64,000 nucleotides of DNA from Aquatica leii (GCA_035610365.1 CM069438.1:33659869-33723868); one strand, 5' to 3'. Shown: positions 10,670-23,800, counted from the first letter of the stretch. Notes: generated from the sequence alone by a model not told the origin. A program made the numbers and translations.

Positions 10670-12183
10670 TTACGAAGCGGGAAACTTCCAAGCCTCCAAA
10701 TTCTTAGATTTTTGTTCTACAGATGGAGTAGCTTCTTTGGTGTTACGCTTTTTCTGGTCCTTGCGGTCCCAGTCGTGGTGTTCATCGTGATGATGTTCGT
10801 CGTGGTGATGTTCGTGGTGATCATGATGATCGGGACTAGGGAACCATTCCTGAATTATGACCGGTTTCCAAATCAGTTTCCAACCGGGCACCCAGATTTC
10901 TTTCCAATCTGGTATCCAGATCTGTTTCCACGCTTCTTTCCACTCGAGCTTTTTATCCGGTACCCAAATTTGTTTTTTCTCCGTTCTCCAAATTTGTTTC
11001 CACGCAGGTTTCCACTCGAGTTTCTTATCCGAAACCCAAATTTGTTTCTGCTTGGTCACCCAAATTTGTTTCCAATCTTCTTTCCACGCCAATTTTTTGT
11101 CTTCGACCCAGATTTGTTTCTTCTCGGTTCTCCAAATTTGTTTCCAGTCTTCGGCCCACTCTAGTTTCTTGTCCTTTACCCATATTTCTTTTTTCGCTGG
11201 TTTCCAGTATTTGTTCCAAACTGGTTTCCAGATGAGTTTCTTTTTCCATATGTCGTGTGCTGTGTATTCGTTGCCGTGGTGATCTTTGCCTAAGAAATGG
11301 TCTCCATGTATACCTTCTTTAACCCACACGGGTACAAATGACTGTTTCCAAGCGGGTACCTGTATTTCTTTCCAGGCGGGTACTTCAATTTCTTTCCACA
11401 CCGGTTTCCAAACTCTCTTCCAGTCCGGGACTTGTATCTCTTTCCAGGCGGGAACTTTAATAGGCACCCAAACGGGTTTCCAAATTTTTTTCCAATGCGG
11501 TACTTGTATATCCTTCCAAGCGGGTACCTGAATTTCTTTCCAAACGGGCTTCCATATTTGTTTCCAATCGGGAACTTGAATTTCTTTCCAGCCGGGTACG
11601 CTGATTGGTACCCAGATGGGTTTATGATACTTTTTCCAAGACGGTTTCCAAATCTTCTTTTTGGCCGGTTTCCAAATCTTCTTCCAGCCTTTCTTCCAAA
11701 TCACTTTCTTCTTCCAGTAACCGGGATCGTGATGGTGATGATGATCGTGGTGTTCTTCTTCGTGGTGATGATGACCCGCATCGAGTCCTCCTCCGAACCC
11801 GCCTAAGTCGGTTGTACCACTGGTACCAAAACCACCACCGCTACCGCCAATTCCATGATCAGCTCCGTTACCACTAAATCCATGATCGACCCCGCCACCA
11901 CCGAATCCATGATCGGCTCCGCTACCACCGAATCCATGATCGGCTCCGCTACCACCAAATCCATGATCGGCTCCGCTACCACCAAATCCATGATCGGCCC
12001 CGCTTCCACCAAAATTCGGAGTATAATCGTACCCTTCTCGTTTGTTTGCTCTAAATAAATTGGTTTGTATTTACTAGTATAATTACGTTCTTAATCTTAC
12101 CGTTTAACCGTTAGCGCGGAGCTCTCTTTGACTTGCGACTCTATAGCTTTGCCAGCTACAAAGACAACTACACCTAGAAAGAT
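10670..12183 (-). CDS. Secreted Trp/Lys/His-rich low-complexity protein (cuticle- or silk-like)
   Basis: Exon A (12183-12101) encodes a hydrophobic signal segment (FLGVVVFVAG) ending VKR. A 50-bp GT-AG intron (12100-12051) is followed by exon B (12050-10670, 459 aa). In order, exon B has a KR-rich start and GYDYTP; about six GADHGFGGS-type repeats (12010-11830); a His/Glu/Asp cluster; a long array of two Trp/Lys motifs, WKEIQVPAWK-type (11640-11340) and WKQIWVxDKKLEWK-type (11210-10870), separated by a unique segment near 11330-11240; a second His/Asp cluster; and a charged C-terminus. No ATG is found in or just upstream of exon A, so a further 5' exon is expected. Repeats point to an extracellular structural role; His clusters may bind metal. 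The exact family was not identified. Confidence 0.8.
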
Positions 12184-12317
12184 CTAAAACAATTTTAGTT
12201 AAAATTTATTGTTAACTTTATAAATTATGCAAATTAAATTTATTTGAAATTTCTACTAAAGAGAAAACGTGAGAGTGATGTGAGCTACTACGCTTGAATG
12301 TCAATTCCGAGCCCCCT

Positions 12318-12330
12318 TTATTTATAAATA
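12318..12330 (-). promoter_or_regulatory. TATA-like element upstream of the Trp-rich gene
   Basis: Minus-strand TATTTATAAATAA about 140 bp upstream of exon A, with ATTCAAG about 25 bp downstream as a possible start site. A second TATAAAG lies near 13070-13080 on the same strand, with an ATGAAACGG about 27 bp after it that could be the missing first exon. Which one is used cannot be decided here. Confidence 0.3.
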
Positions 12331-13949
12331 AATAATATTTTCTTATTGTAATTTTGTTTTGGTAATACATAAATGTGCAATTCCACTTAAAAAAGTGTAT
12401 TTAAAAAATAAATGAAATTTTGAAAACGATGAATTTGTTTAACACTGAATTAAAACACTTAAAAATCCTTTGAGCAACAACACAATAACACTAACCACTA
12501 GGTTCCTGTGGTCCCACATGTTTATTGGGGGGGTGCCACGAACCAACTTCTTTGTTCTTCTCTAGGGAAAAACTTGACTTATGGTCTTAGGCTGAGGCCG
12601 AAGAAATTATATACGTTCGATGTGTTTTAACGGGGAGCTTACGGGTGGGGTATTACTTTCCCCTGACACCCTCGCGATCACCAAGGTACCTACACGGTAA
12701 GTAATAAGTGAAATTTATAAAAGGTGTTTCCAGAAACACAATTATTTCTATTAGATAAATAACGCATTTACATTTACAAAATGTAACAACCAAAAAACCG
12801 GTTGAAAATTATGCAAATATTTTTTAAGAAAGAAAGTGAAATTTTCACTTTATATTATTTTTTTCATCAATGAAAATTGGTGTTTATGAATTATATACAG
12901 TATTTTGCATAATTTATAAAACGATAATTATAATAATTGATTAACCGATTAAAGCAATAAATTCGTGTAGCGTGACCCCAACGCATATTTTAGTTCAAAA
13001 TTAGACAGTAGTGCATAATTTTGTTTAATAAAAACTAATTGCCGTTTCATTGCACTTGAATATCACGACCTTTATAAAGTAGAAAGTCAATAAACTTTTA
13101 CGCTTTATTTAATTGCAGAATTTTATATGAGAAATTGCAGCGCGTTTAAGGCATTGACATTTCTTTGGTTTGAGAATTATATGTCCCTCGTTGACCACAG
13201 ACTACACGCACATTTTAATCAAATGTCATATTTTACGAGCTGTTATACGATAAACTACCAATGGTTTCTAACAATGGCATCGACCCAGCATACAGGGGCT
13301 TATCAACTAATTTGTATGTAAAAACATGTTTTAATTTTTTTAGGTGTAGATCGTATTTTCTAATTCTTTGTACACCAATTGTAACTTGATTTTTACACAC
13401 ATTGTTATATGACAGTATTGTAAAATTCTCTACAGTGCGGTAAAATGAGCACTAAATTCCAGGCTTTAAAAAACATCTAAAAAGTATGTTAATTAGATAA
13501 TACTAAACTTTATATAAACAAACGTTACTTTACATTATATTTAATGACGTAATTGAACAAAAAAATTTTTGAATTCATATTTTATTTTTTAAAAATGCGC
13601 CATCTCGTGACAACTATGTCAATTATAATTACAGTTTGCTAGTGACAGCAGTCAATTTACCTACGATTTTACATTGTACTTCTAAACATGCGACACTGTT
13701 GCGAATTGATTTGTGACAATGCGGTTCTTTCGAAGTCACTTATTCGTACACAATGAAGCGTATGTAGCTTGGGTGACTAACACGTATTTATTATCAACAA
13801 GAATTAACATATAGATAAATTAGGCTTGTAATCGCACTTTAGTCCTAACATATTTACAAGTACCGTTTAGCACTAGCTAGTAATCCCCTAGAGATGCTGC
13901 TAGGCTAATAATGTTGATCATAACGTATGATCATAAGATGCCTGTTGGA
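12331..13949. other. Intergenic, AT-rich with one GC-richer island (about 12500-12710)
   Basis: No gene recognised. The island is clearly less AT-rich than its flanks and looks like a TE or LTR fragment, with no coding match. A 64-codon frame at 13127-13321 has no family features. Confidence 0.4.
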
Positions 13950-14174
13950 TTCAGATTCAGATTTCATACATGTTTATTTGCTACTTTAATATTACAATTT
14001 ATATAGCTTAATCATAGGTGATAACATAATTGTACGGTTTTCCACCTCCGAGTTACCTCTTTGGTTTCAAACTTTTCCGCTGGGTTATACATTTCATTCT
14101 AAACTTAATCTAGGATGACATACTTAAGGCCGCTTGTGCCTAGGCATGCCATCTCTGTCGCAGTCCTAAAACCG

Positions 14175-16365
14175 CTAGACGAGGGGGTTGGGGTGGGCCG
14201 CGAGTTCTACATGGAGCGCAGCTACGGATTGGCGGACGAAATCTGCGATCTTCAGGATGTCGAGTTCTTGATGGAGCCGGTCTGTTCGGACGAACCAGGG
14301 GGCGTCAGCAATCATTCTGAAGATCTTGTTTTGGAAGATTTGGATCCTGATGGTGTGACAGCGTAGAACCACACATGTGCTGCGTATGTCGTGGCAGGGC
14401 GGATGATCGTCTTATAGATGAGAAGTTTGTTGTCGATGCTGAGGCGGCTGTTGCGGCACAACATCGGATATAACTTAACCAGTAGGCCGTTCGAAGAGAC
14501 GAGCTTCTGTGTGGTGTGGGATTTCCATAACAATTTTTTGTCTAGGGTGAGGCCGAGATATTTGGTCTCGTTCACCCAGGGGACGTCGTTGCCTTAGATG
14601 TGGAGGGGACTTGCTGGTTCGATTTTTCTTCGATTGAAGAGGACGGCGGTTTTATTGGATTGACTTTTATTCGCCAGTCGTCGTACCAGTTGTCGAGCCA
14701 AGTAAGAGTCATTTGAAGATTTCTTTCGGCTTGAGCGGGCGAGCGGGATATTGCCAAAACGGCGGTGTCGTCGGCGTAAAAAGTGTAAGTGAGTCCGTCG
14801 ATTTTTTGAACGTCTGCGGTGAAGATGTTGTATAGAAGTGGAGATAGCGTAGATCCTTGAAGGACGCCGGCTTCTATGTGACGTGGAGTGGATTTGGCGG
14901 TGCGAAGTTTGATCGCAAACGAGCGTCGATTGAAGAAGGAGCTGATGAGTTGTACCATGGGAACGTCGATACCTAGACGGTGCATCTTGTAGAGCAGACC
15001 GCGATGCCAGACCTTGTCGAACGCCTTCTCGATATCGCCGCCGGTGACGTCGCGGTGATAGAAACCGTCGGTGATCTGCTCAACGACGCGGAGGGCTTGG
15101 TGGACCGTTGAATGTTTTTTTACGAAAACCGAACTGTTCTTGTGGGATAATTTGGTTAATGTCGACCTGTTCCTGTAATTGGGTTAAGATTATTCTTTAC
15201 AATAGTTTACCAAGCATAAGAAGTAAGCTAATTAGACGGTAGTTTTGGGGCATGACGTGATCTTTTCCGGGTTTGGGAATGATTATGACGTCCGCGGTTT
15301 TCCACTGATGTGAAAAGGGACGGAGTCTTAGGCAAGCGTTGAAAATCGTGGTTAAGGTGGCTATACCTTCTTTGGGAAGAGGTTTGATTGCTTTGTTGGG
15401 AATGCCGTCGTTCCCGGGAGCCTTGCGCGGTTTGAGATTTTTGATTTCGGATTCGATTTCTTTGGGGGGAGGTGTGCCTGATGGGCTCGTGTTTGCTTTG
15501 TTCAAGTGTGTCGGCGAATGCTTCGGCGTTGTCTAGATCCGTGTAGACCAAACTTCGGGGACCGTGAATAGCGGGCATGGGAAGATTATTCCTGTTTTTA
15601 AGGATTTTTGTCATTTGCCAGACGCTTAGGTCTTGTGAAGTTAGCGACTGAAGTTTGCCATTGAAAAAGCGATTTCGATGTTGTTCGATCTGTATTTGTA
15701 TAGCGTTTTGAGCTGCGTTAAGAGCTCTCTTATCGTTTGGGTGACGAGTGCCTTGCCATCTGCGTCTAAGGCGATTTTTCTCGGTGATCAGATCACGAAT
15801 TTGAATTTGGAGTTGAAGGGGATCTGACTTGGTTTTTGTAGCTTTTGAAATGCATCGTTTGACAAGATCTGTGAAACTGTCAACCGCGGCTTGAAGTTGG
15901 GCGATATTATTTATGACCGGGACTTGAGTGAAAAGTTTACTGGCCTCGAATTGGAAAGTTGGCCACATGATAATGTTCGTTTCGAACTGAAGGTTGTCGT
16001 TTTTTGATTGATCACCGAGTTGTAGGAGCACGAGCTCGTGGTCGATACTAAAGTAGGAAACGGTAGTTAAATTGTGAAGTAGTTTGATGTTATTAAAAAT
16101 GGCTATGGCGATGGCGTTGGGGAGTCCGTTGTGAGGATGGATGGTGGGTTCGTAGGGTCCGTCTACGACGAAATGTCGGATGCTGGTATCTGGAATAATT
16201 GGAAATGTTTGGATTGTCGCAGTTTCGAACATGAGTTTCGGAAACAAGAGCGACGTTGATGTTACGGCGGTAGAGAAATTCCTGAAATTCAAGTTTTTTA
16301 TTAAGGATACCGTTGGCGTTCCAAATCGCGATGAGGAGGGAGTTTGGTTTTCTTCTTGCAGCCAT
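14175..16365 (-). pseudogene. Jockey-type LINE ORF2 (endonuclease-RT)
   Basis: Starts at the ATG at 16365 (MAARRKPNSLLIAIWNANG), an APE endonuclease with WNANGI and VSETH. A frameshift near 16150 leads into a long frame (to about 15500) covering the endonuclease C-terminus. RT follows: KPRKAPGNDGIPNKAIK and PKPGKDHVMPQNYR (15505-15197), VLQGSTLSPLLYNIF and FYADD at about 14778-14767 (14985-14572), then the thumb region (14575-14175). Frameshifts near 16150, 15500-15230, 15100 and 14600 inactivate it. It would act by target-primed reverse transcription. Confidence 0.88.
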
Positions 16366-16550
16366 TACTGGTTGCGATAACGGAGTTGAGCGAGGAACTC
16401 TCTGATGAGAGCGGACTCTTCCCTGGTAATCTCGGTCTGGACGTACCTCTGGGTCTTCGTCTCTCCGGCGGTGGTGGTTGGCGCAGGGACGGTAAACTTA
16501 GCCGGTCTCGTCACCTGGGCAGATGCCTGTTGCTGTGGGTGAACAGGTTT
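16365..16550 (-). pseudogene. Jockey-type LINE ORF1 C-terminus
   Basis: Sixty codons ending TAA, with the last A of the stop being the A of the ORF2 ATG. The C-terminus (REESALIREFLAQLRYRN) is a short amphipathic segment after a Pro/Thr-rich stretch. The zinc-knuckle part is missing because of truncation. Confidence 0.6.
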
Positions 16551-16579
16551 TTATTACGGTTCCGCTAGAGAACCTTCTG

Positions 16580-16688
16580 TTAGTTACAATCGAGCACGCC
16601 CTCTCTAGACGGTGCGGGCAAGGGTCGTTATGTATTCTCAAACTACCTTGCGTTATGCGTATATTGTGTTGCTTAGTTTTGTGTTACA
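16580..16688 (-). repeat. 3' LTR fragment of the minus-strand gypsy element
   Basis: On the minus strand starts TGTAACACAAAACTAA at 16688, just after a purine tract (AAAAAGGGAGT), and shares about 60 bp with the other LTR fragment at 19981-19905. Apparent end TAACTAACA at about 16580. No matching target duplication was found. Confidence 0.55.
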
Positions 16689-16699
16689 GACTCCCTTTT

Positions 16700-19600
16700 T
16701 AAACTGATAGGCTTTCCGACCTAGGGTTCAGGAAATTTTATTTCTTTGGAGGTCCCCATCTTCTAATTGGAAGAATTGTTTTTGGCACATTGGCTTCGCC
16801 TCGCTTGTATGACGTTAGTGTGGATATGTAGTACCTCTCGAGTGGTGTAGCTAGAGCGCTTGATGTCGCTACTTGGTAGGTGGTAGGTGATGTTTAAGCT
16901 TATACTTGGTAGAGTCAATCTCGGCGTGGTTCTAGTTTTGCTGATGTCTTCTTATCGGCGTTGCTAAGTGGTTGCGTGGTAACCCATTCTAAGTCACCTG
17001 GTTAGAATGCGGGGGTGTCCGTCTACTTTGATTTGCGAGTTTCTTTGCACAATCCTGTGCCCGTTCGTTATTTTTTTTTTGCTTTTCTGATAGTGTCGGT
17101 TATTCTTAGAAGACACGGGATGATTGTGGATATGAAGGTGTTTCCTTCTATAATTACTTTTTGGTTACGCGTTACGTCCTCAGTGGTTCTAAGTCCCATT
17201 CCAAAGGTTAAATTTGCTAATGTGTATCCTGTGCTCTGGCATGCTGTCGTATGACGAACCTGATAGCTGGTACCTTGGCTGGTCAGTGGTCGTGTGTGCG
17301 TTGTACTAGTATGGCTAGTTGAGTTTCGAGATCTCTGTTTATTTGTTCCACTGGATTCGCTTGTGGGTGATATACCGGTATGATGCTCTGCTGGATGTTG
17401 AGGCAATAAGGGACGTGTTGCATTACACCGCTTACAAACTGTGTATCGTTGTCGCTGCAAACTTTACGTAGCGTGCCATATCTCAAGAATACCTCGCTAA
17501 TTAAAGTGCGACCACACGTCTCAGCGATTGCTGTAGTGATGACAAACAATTATACCCACCTCGACATTAATCTGTGATGAAAATCCATTCTTCTCTATTG
17601 GACCCTTTCGGTAGAGGTCCGAACAACTCGTTGGCCAGTGTCTCGAATCGTTAGGCTGGTGTTGGCGTCTGCATCAGACTTGCTGACTTCTGTTTGTTTG
17701 CTTTAAATCTTTGGCACTCTATGTGGTCGGCAATATTTATTCTCATGCCTACCTAGTAGTGTAGTGTCAAATAGCTATACGCTAGCATGTGTGGTTTTTT
17801 CCCTAGTGGCCGGCTGTCGAGACGTCATGGTACTCTATCATGATGATGTTTCTGGGCTAAAAACATTTGTTGCGCTTCTTCGGTGTTGATTTCGGGAGCG
17901 TAGTCTGGTTGTTCAAAACATTGGATGATTTTTTGTAGGTTTGGATATTTGAGTTGTTTTTTTGGAATATCGAGACCACATCTTGTAGGAATGTCAATGG
18001 ATACCATACACGCAAGGCATTCTTTCTTTTTTTTGTGTGAGCAAGGTGGTGATAGTCCGTCCGCTACCACGTTCTTTTTCTTTGGGTTGTACGTGTATGT
18101 TATCACATAGGATTGAAATGCCAGTGTTTAGCGGGCGAGCTTCCCTGTTATGAATCACTTTAGTGGTAGGTGGTCTGTCATTACTTGTATCGGGTTTTTC
18201 TCTAGGTAACCTTTTTAACTTGTTTATAGCCTAAATAATGGCGAGAGTTTCTCGCTTTGTTGTTGAGTAGCTTTTTCCTGCTAGTCGCAGGAGACTGCTT
18301 GCATATTCTACAAGCCTTTCATTTGTGCTTTCTCCTTGGCAGAGTACGGCGCCAAGAGCGTAACTATCGGCATCCGTTCTTAGTGTAAAAGGCATGGACA
18401 TATCTACTTGACGTAAAATGGGTGCAAATCTAAGTAACGTCTTTAGCTGGTAAAATGCTCTTGCCTGATCTGAGCCTTAAAACCTTAGCAAGCTTGACAG
18501 TGGTCTTGCGATGTCGGCGAACTTCGTAATGAAGCGCCGACACCACGAGCAAGTTTGATCGTTCTTGGTTCTGGTAACCGGGTGATGGTTATCATTTTTT
18601 CTGGGTCTACTTGAATGCCTTTTGGGTTTATATAATGTCCCAAGTATTTGACCTGTTTGCAACCGAAAGTAAACTTACTCCTTTTCACGTGCACTTTGTG
18701 TTTTCGTAGTTGCCGTAATACTACTTGTAGGTCATTGACATGGTCTTCACTGGATTTCGACAGCAAGATGAGGTCATCCAAGTAGGCTAGTAAGGTAACT
18801 TGTGGGATGCTGGCGTAGAAGCGATCCATCAGTCGTTGGAAAAACGCCGGTTCGTTGCGGAGTCAAAAGTGCATCTTGCGGAACCAAAACAGTCCAAACG
18901 GAGTAACGAACGCGGTTTTGTCTCTATCACACTCGCGCACTTATATTCATCACTACACTGATTGAAGGTCTAAGGTGGAGATGACTGTGGCTCGTGCCGT
19001 GTGGAGTAGGTCATTCATTCTGGGCAGTGGGTTCAGCTTTCATTACCGGTGCGGCTCACGGTAAAACGCACTACTCAATCATATCTAGTTTTAGCATCTT
19101 GTTTACTTCTTCTCGTAGCACTATCTTTTTTTTCTCCACCAAACGGTATAGAACTGTGGTCACCGGCGGGTTATTGCCAGTGTCAATCTTGTGTTTGCCG
19201 TAAGGCGTTGTTTCCTGTCCTGGTGAAAACACTTCTAAAAATGCTTGTAATAGTTGCTGCGCTTTCTTTTGTTTTTGTCGGCTATCTGTATTTCTATTCG
19301 TTGCAGCTTTCTCCTCGGAGAGAATGTGGCAAACACGGGGTACTGCCATTCAAACGAGTACTCTTAGTTTCTTTTTTGGACTCGCTATCATCAGCTCCCA
19401 ACCGTGCGTTTATTCGTCCTTGGGTCGTTGGGTGCTGGTGTGTTGTATGGTAGTTTATGATACATGGAACGTTTTTGAACGGGAGTGAGGGGCTTTCTTA
19501 CTTCATGTGCTCTATCTGGTTCGAAAATGTACACAACTTTTGGGTCGTTTGTGAATTGTCACTGTTTGTCGTAAAGGTTAAGGACGATGCCAGCTTCTTT

Positions 19601-19905
19601 GATGAAGTCGACCTCGAGTAGCGTTCTCCGCGTTTGGCAAAAATTATTGGCACAGTTTTTCCTTTGAGGACTGCGTTGACACTTGCGGTTAGGACTTTTT
19701 GTGGTCGATCCTGACTATCTAGAAGTACGAGATTGATTTCGTGCGGCGTGAACTGAGCGTTTTGTTGTTTTAGTGTTTTATAATGTGTGTAACCGGCGAT
19801 GCTTTGACTTGCTCCTGTGTCGATGTGCGCACACCCAATTGTTTCACCGACGTTGATGTGTAAAGCTTTTCTGAGCGTGTCCATAGCTTCATCCTACGTT
19901 ATGAT
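16700..19905 (-). pseudogene. Gypsy-type LTR retrotransposon pol remnant (PR-RT-RH-IN)
   Basis: Minus-strand order is canonical. Aspartic protease (19884-19498) has HIDTGASQSIAG. The RT N-terminus (19349-19071) and the palm with AYLDDLILLS (18829-18485) follow. RNase H and tether remnants lie at 18480-17825 (YNPKKKNVVADGLS). The integrase core (17549-17283) has SDNDTQFVSG, YHPQANPVEQINRDL and loss of context upstream. Many stops and frameshifts. The protease begins almost directly after the 5' LTR fragment, so the leader and gag are deleted. Confidence 0.85.
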
Positions 19906-19981
19906 GGCGTTCAAGAGTGGTTAAGTATTCTTAAACTACCTTGCGTTCTGTTTATGTTGTGTTCTTTAGTTTTGTGTTACA
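19905..19981 (-). repeat. 5' LTR fragment of the minus-strand gypsy element
   Basis: Minus-strand TGTAACACAAAACTAAAG onward, a direct repeat of the fragment starting at 16688. Only about 75 bp remain before the protease frame, so most of the LTR, primer site and gag are gone. Confidence 0.55.
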
Positions 19982-20838
19982 ATACTTTTTTATGTAAGAA
20001 AAGTGTAATAGGTAAATAATCAAAAAATAAAATTTTAAATTTATTAAATTGCAGTTATTGTAATTATGTAAGTAGGTACCTATAATGCCAACATAAAAAA
20101 ATACACTTAATTGTTTATAATTTTATATATTCAATTATTGTCGACTATTAAAAATAATACAAATTTCGTGCGTTTAGTTATTACAACGCTCCAGATAAAT
20201 GAAAACCTCGCTCGCTGGGCTCGGTTTTTAAACAAAGTTGTCGCGCTGTAAAGTACTACTTACACGCACCCAATTGTAAATAGTTATTACTAAAAAAAAG
20301 TAAACAATTTAGCCATAGTCGAGTATCATGATTCTAATAGAAAAAATAGCAAAAAAAAACAGAGTAAATAGTAGAATAAAAAAGATGTAACAGACGCGTA
20401 AAAAATGTTTTCATAACAAAAAAAATCAAAAAATACGAAACTATAATTTCACCCTCAAAAATATCTGCTTTAGTCTCACAGTCTAAATTAAAGTTATAAA
20501 CACACTCAATATGACCGTCTCAAAATCTGGGTCTCCGCATTAGAAGAGTTTTGCGACCTGTGCTACCGTAGCTTAAAGTTTTAAAGATCCGGTAGATCAA
20601 ACGTATCTTCTACAGCAAATTTTTGATAAAGGATTACACCAGAATAAAATAAGTAATGAACCAATTAAAACTTAAACTCAGGAAACAGATTCCCATAAAT
20701 TTGTTGTCAGGTTCGTTGTTTTAAGAGCAAAATATTTTTTAAAAATACATAATTAAATTTTATTTTGCGTGTAAAGGCCTTTGCAATTGTTTTTTCATTT
20801 TGTGTAGAGATTTGATTTCGAATTATTTTAGCGTGATA
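19982..20838. other. AT-rich intergenic, nothing recognised
   Basis: Low-complexity A/T-rich sequence without open frames or clear repeats. Confidence 0.4.
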
Positions 20839-23800
20839 CTAAGATGAGAATATCTTCTGGGTTGAAACTGTGTCACTGTTGTAATCAAAATTGCCAAAGT
20901 TTTGCAAAGTTTTGTAAGAGGCTGCATCAGGTCGTGAGAGAAAAAGCAACCAAAAATCTATCATTCCTGCATTCGTCAAAATCAAGTTTCACATTTAGAT
21001 ATTTCTAAAAACATTCTACACTGTACTAGTCTAGCGTTGATACGCAAACTGATTAAGCAAACCAGACAAGAGTTAAACACTATTTTGAAACAACTCTTTT
21101 ATCTTCATCTTGAGAGCCAACGCTCTATTCCCGGATGATTGAAATCTCTTTGACAACATTACTAACCATCAGTCTGATAGCACTCTATGACTAATCATTC
21201 ATCTCAAAAAGCTTTAATTATTGGAATTCAGGAATCAAAAATCTTCATCTAGTATTGACTCCTTGAATACGGTCGTCAACTTATCTAGTTTGACTCTCAC
21301 TTTAAAGCAGAAATCAGTGCTATCCAAGGGTTGGATTTTGCTCTTGTTTCCAAACGTATTCCTAAAGAAGGTATTTTATGTATAGTTGAGTTTTCTATAA
21401 GACATCTTCATCGCCACATTTCAGATTCCATTCGTATTCAGGTAAAATCCTTAAATTATTTCAAGTTCCTAAACATAAAATTTCTTAGTAAGAAGAGTTA
21501 GCTCTGATAAGTCTTTGAAGGAATCCCGATATCATTATTCTTCTAGACGACAAAGGCGTTATGAACCATATGAATTGTCATAAAAAATCTATTCATAGAA
21601 AACATACGCGCTTCTAACTCATAATCACACTTTGAGAATTGAACTTAAGGTCTGTTAACTTATCAAATCTTTTAATTTACCTCCAGAAGCTAAACGTCGA
21701 CTTACCTCTTTAAATTCAAAACTAAAATTTACAGGTAAAACTTTTTCTCACAATCTGTTACGTGCAAAAGCTGAAAAAATGAAACTTGCTTGAATTAAAG
21801 TAACATAAACGAGGTTTTGCTTTTGCTCAGTGAAGATGGGTGTGTATTATATTCAAAATTTCGTAACCGTTTAGGAAACTCGAAAGGAAACAAAAACAAA
21901 AGTTAAAATCAAAGGGCGCCAGGAAGGCGTACAGCTTAAAAAAACTTCTGGCCTTTGCCAACCACAAACCCGTTCTTGTTGGATGCACTCTAAATGGACT
22001 CACCTTAATAGACTGTATCGCACTAAAATCTGAAAGTATAAATAACTCACAAAACGCGCGGGCCGATGGAATAAAAGCTTGGTTACAATTTAACTATTTA
22101 ATATTTATTTAACCAAACAACACATAATACATATAAAATAAAAAAAGGGAGTTAAACTAAAGTTAATTGATAAAGCGCAAACAAAATAAAACGAAGTTTA
22201 AAGAAATTAAAAAAACAAAAAAAAATATTTTAATTACTTTGGAAATTGCACGGCCGTGTACGCTTTAATAGAAATTACTAAATACAAAAAAAACTAACTA
22301 AATTTTTTTAAAAACTTTTTTAAAACAAGAATGAAAATCTTAATAATAAACTACGAGATTAGCCAATTTTCTGGTTTAACGTCAAAAAAAATTGTCACAT
22401 ACTCTTGATAAATACACAAAAGACAATTTCCATTTTATAATAGTAAAATATATCGGTAACTCTCAACAATCTTTATTCTGCTTAAAATCCAAACCTTGAG
22501 GACACTATGATCGCGTAATTAAATTCACCAAATGGGTTTAGTTGGTACAAGAATACCCTTAAATTTTTGTAGTAGATCTAGAAAAGGGCTTCTAGTTGAC
22601 CCTTAGATTGCCAGATGTTGTCGACAACAAATTCTGCAGGGTACCTTCAAATGATTTGAAACCTTCGGAAGATTCACTATAAACCGCCCTAAGGCAAAAG
22701 TTGAACCGACTCGCACAACTTAACACACGATTGTTCATTCCGTAAACATAAAATTTGAAAGCACGTAAAATTTTTAAAAACCGTAACTTTTACGATCTAG
22801 GAGGAACGAGTCTTAATTTACTAATCTAAAAATTCTCTGTTTTTGGCATTACTCCAGCGGATATCTCCAAATCCTAAGCGTTAATTGGCCCCAAACTCGA
22901 AAACTACATCTTAATGTTTTTGGGATTGAAAACTTGTGACTTACTTACCTCCAAAACCAAAAACACCTATACTTATAAACTCAGTGAGCTATCACTTTCA
23001 TAAAGAGCTGTGACCGAAATTCTTGTGAAAGAAAACATTAAAACAAAAACGTGGAAAGAGGATGCAAACAGATTTAATTAAGACGTAAAAGTAGTGTTTA
23101 AAGACGGCATTTTTCGTTGTGAGAAATGCAACGGCAACTAAAAAAAATATCTAAAACAAAATATTTAATTACACTCATAAAGATTAACTTGTTGAAGCTA
23201 TCGGCAGTAATAAATTATAAAATTAAACATGATTCAATTCCAAAAGCGCCAAGAACGTCGTTAATTACAATAAACTTTTAAACAAACTTAAGATAACCAA
23301 ACTGCTAAAATATATTTAATTACAATAGTATCTCAAAAGAGAAACATAAATTAGATACAACTAGAATTTTACCAGGACAAAGAAAATGCCAAGTCAACGT
23401 AAATACAGAATACAGATGTTTCAGCAGCGTAATAATTTCAAATTCATTGAATACAAAACTTACTTACAAATTTGATTGACAAAGATGAATTTAAAAATGT
23501 GAACTAACTTTATTACATTAACGTGAAATTGCTCAAACAATCCCAAAGTACACAAAACAAATAAAACCAACTCAAATACCGGGTCTTTCACAAAAAAAAT
23601 TGCACACTTAAACGACAGTTGCAATTCTCAAATTTCGACATTTTATTCAGCATTTAGAAACTATAAAATTTGAACCTCAAGATTTTCTTGTAAGTTTTGA
23701 TGTCACTAAACGCATTTCAAAACACTCCAATAACTTTAATTAACCGTAACCTAATCAAAGTCGCTTTTAACTAACCGCGATGATACTTCTTCTTTATATA

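Larger units (their letters stand above)
13950..16556 (-). mobile_element. Jockey-type LINE, 5'-truncated, with a TGAATC-repeat 3' tail
   Basis: The minus-strand element runs from the ORF1 C-terminus (about 16550) to a 3' end near 13950-13975, where the minus strand reads ATCTGAATCTGAATCC. ORF1 and ORF2 overlap as TAATG. Upstream of 16556 the ORF1 frame hits stops, so the truncation point lies about there, next to the gypsy LTR fragment. Confidence 0.8.

Noticed and set aside
10712..11806. Several plus-strand frames of 80-150 codons rich in Phe/Pro across the Trp-rich gene
   Set aside because: They are antisense shadows of the minus-strand W/K repeats (WKxxW read backwards gives FP-rich frames).
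13127..13321. 64-codon plus-strand frame in the intergenic region
   Set aside because: No signal peptide, motif or splice context; the length is expected by chance.
14115..16568. Plus-strand frames of 65-83 codons over the Jockey LINE
   Set aside because: Antisense shadows of the LINE ORFs, with no independent family features.
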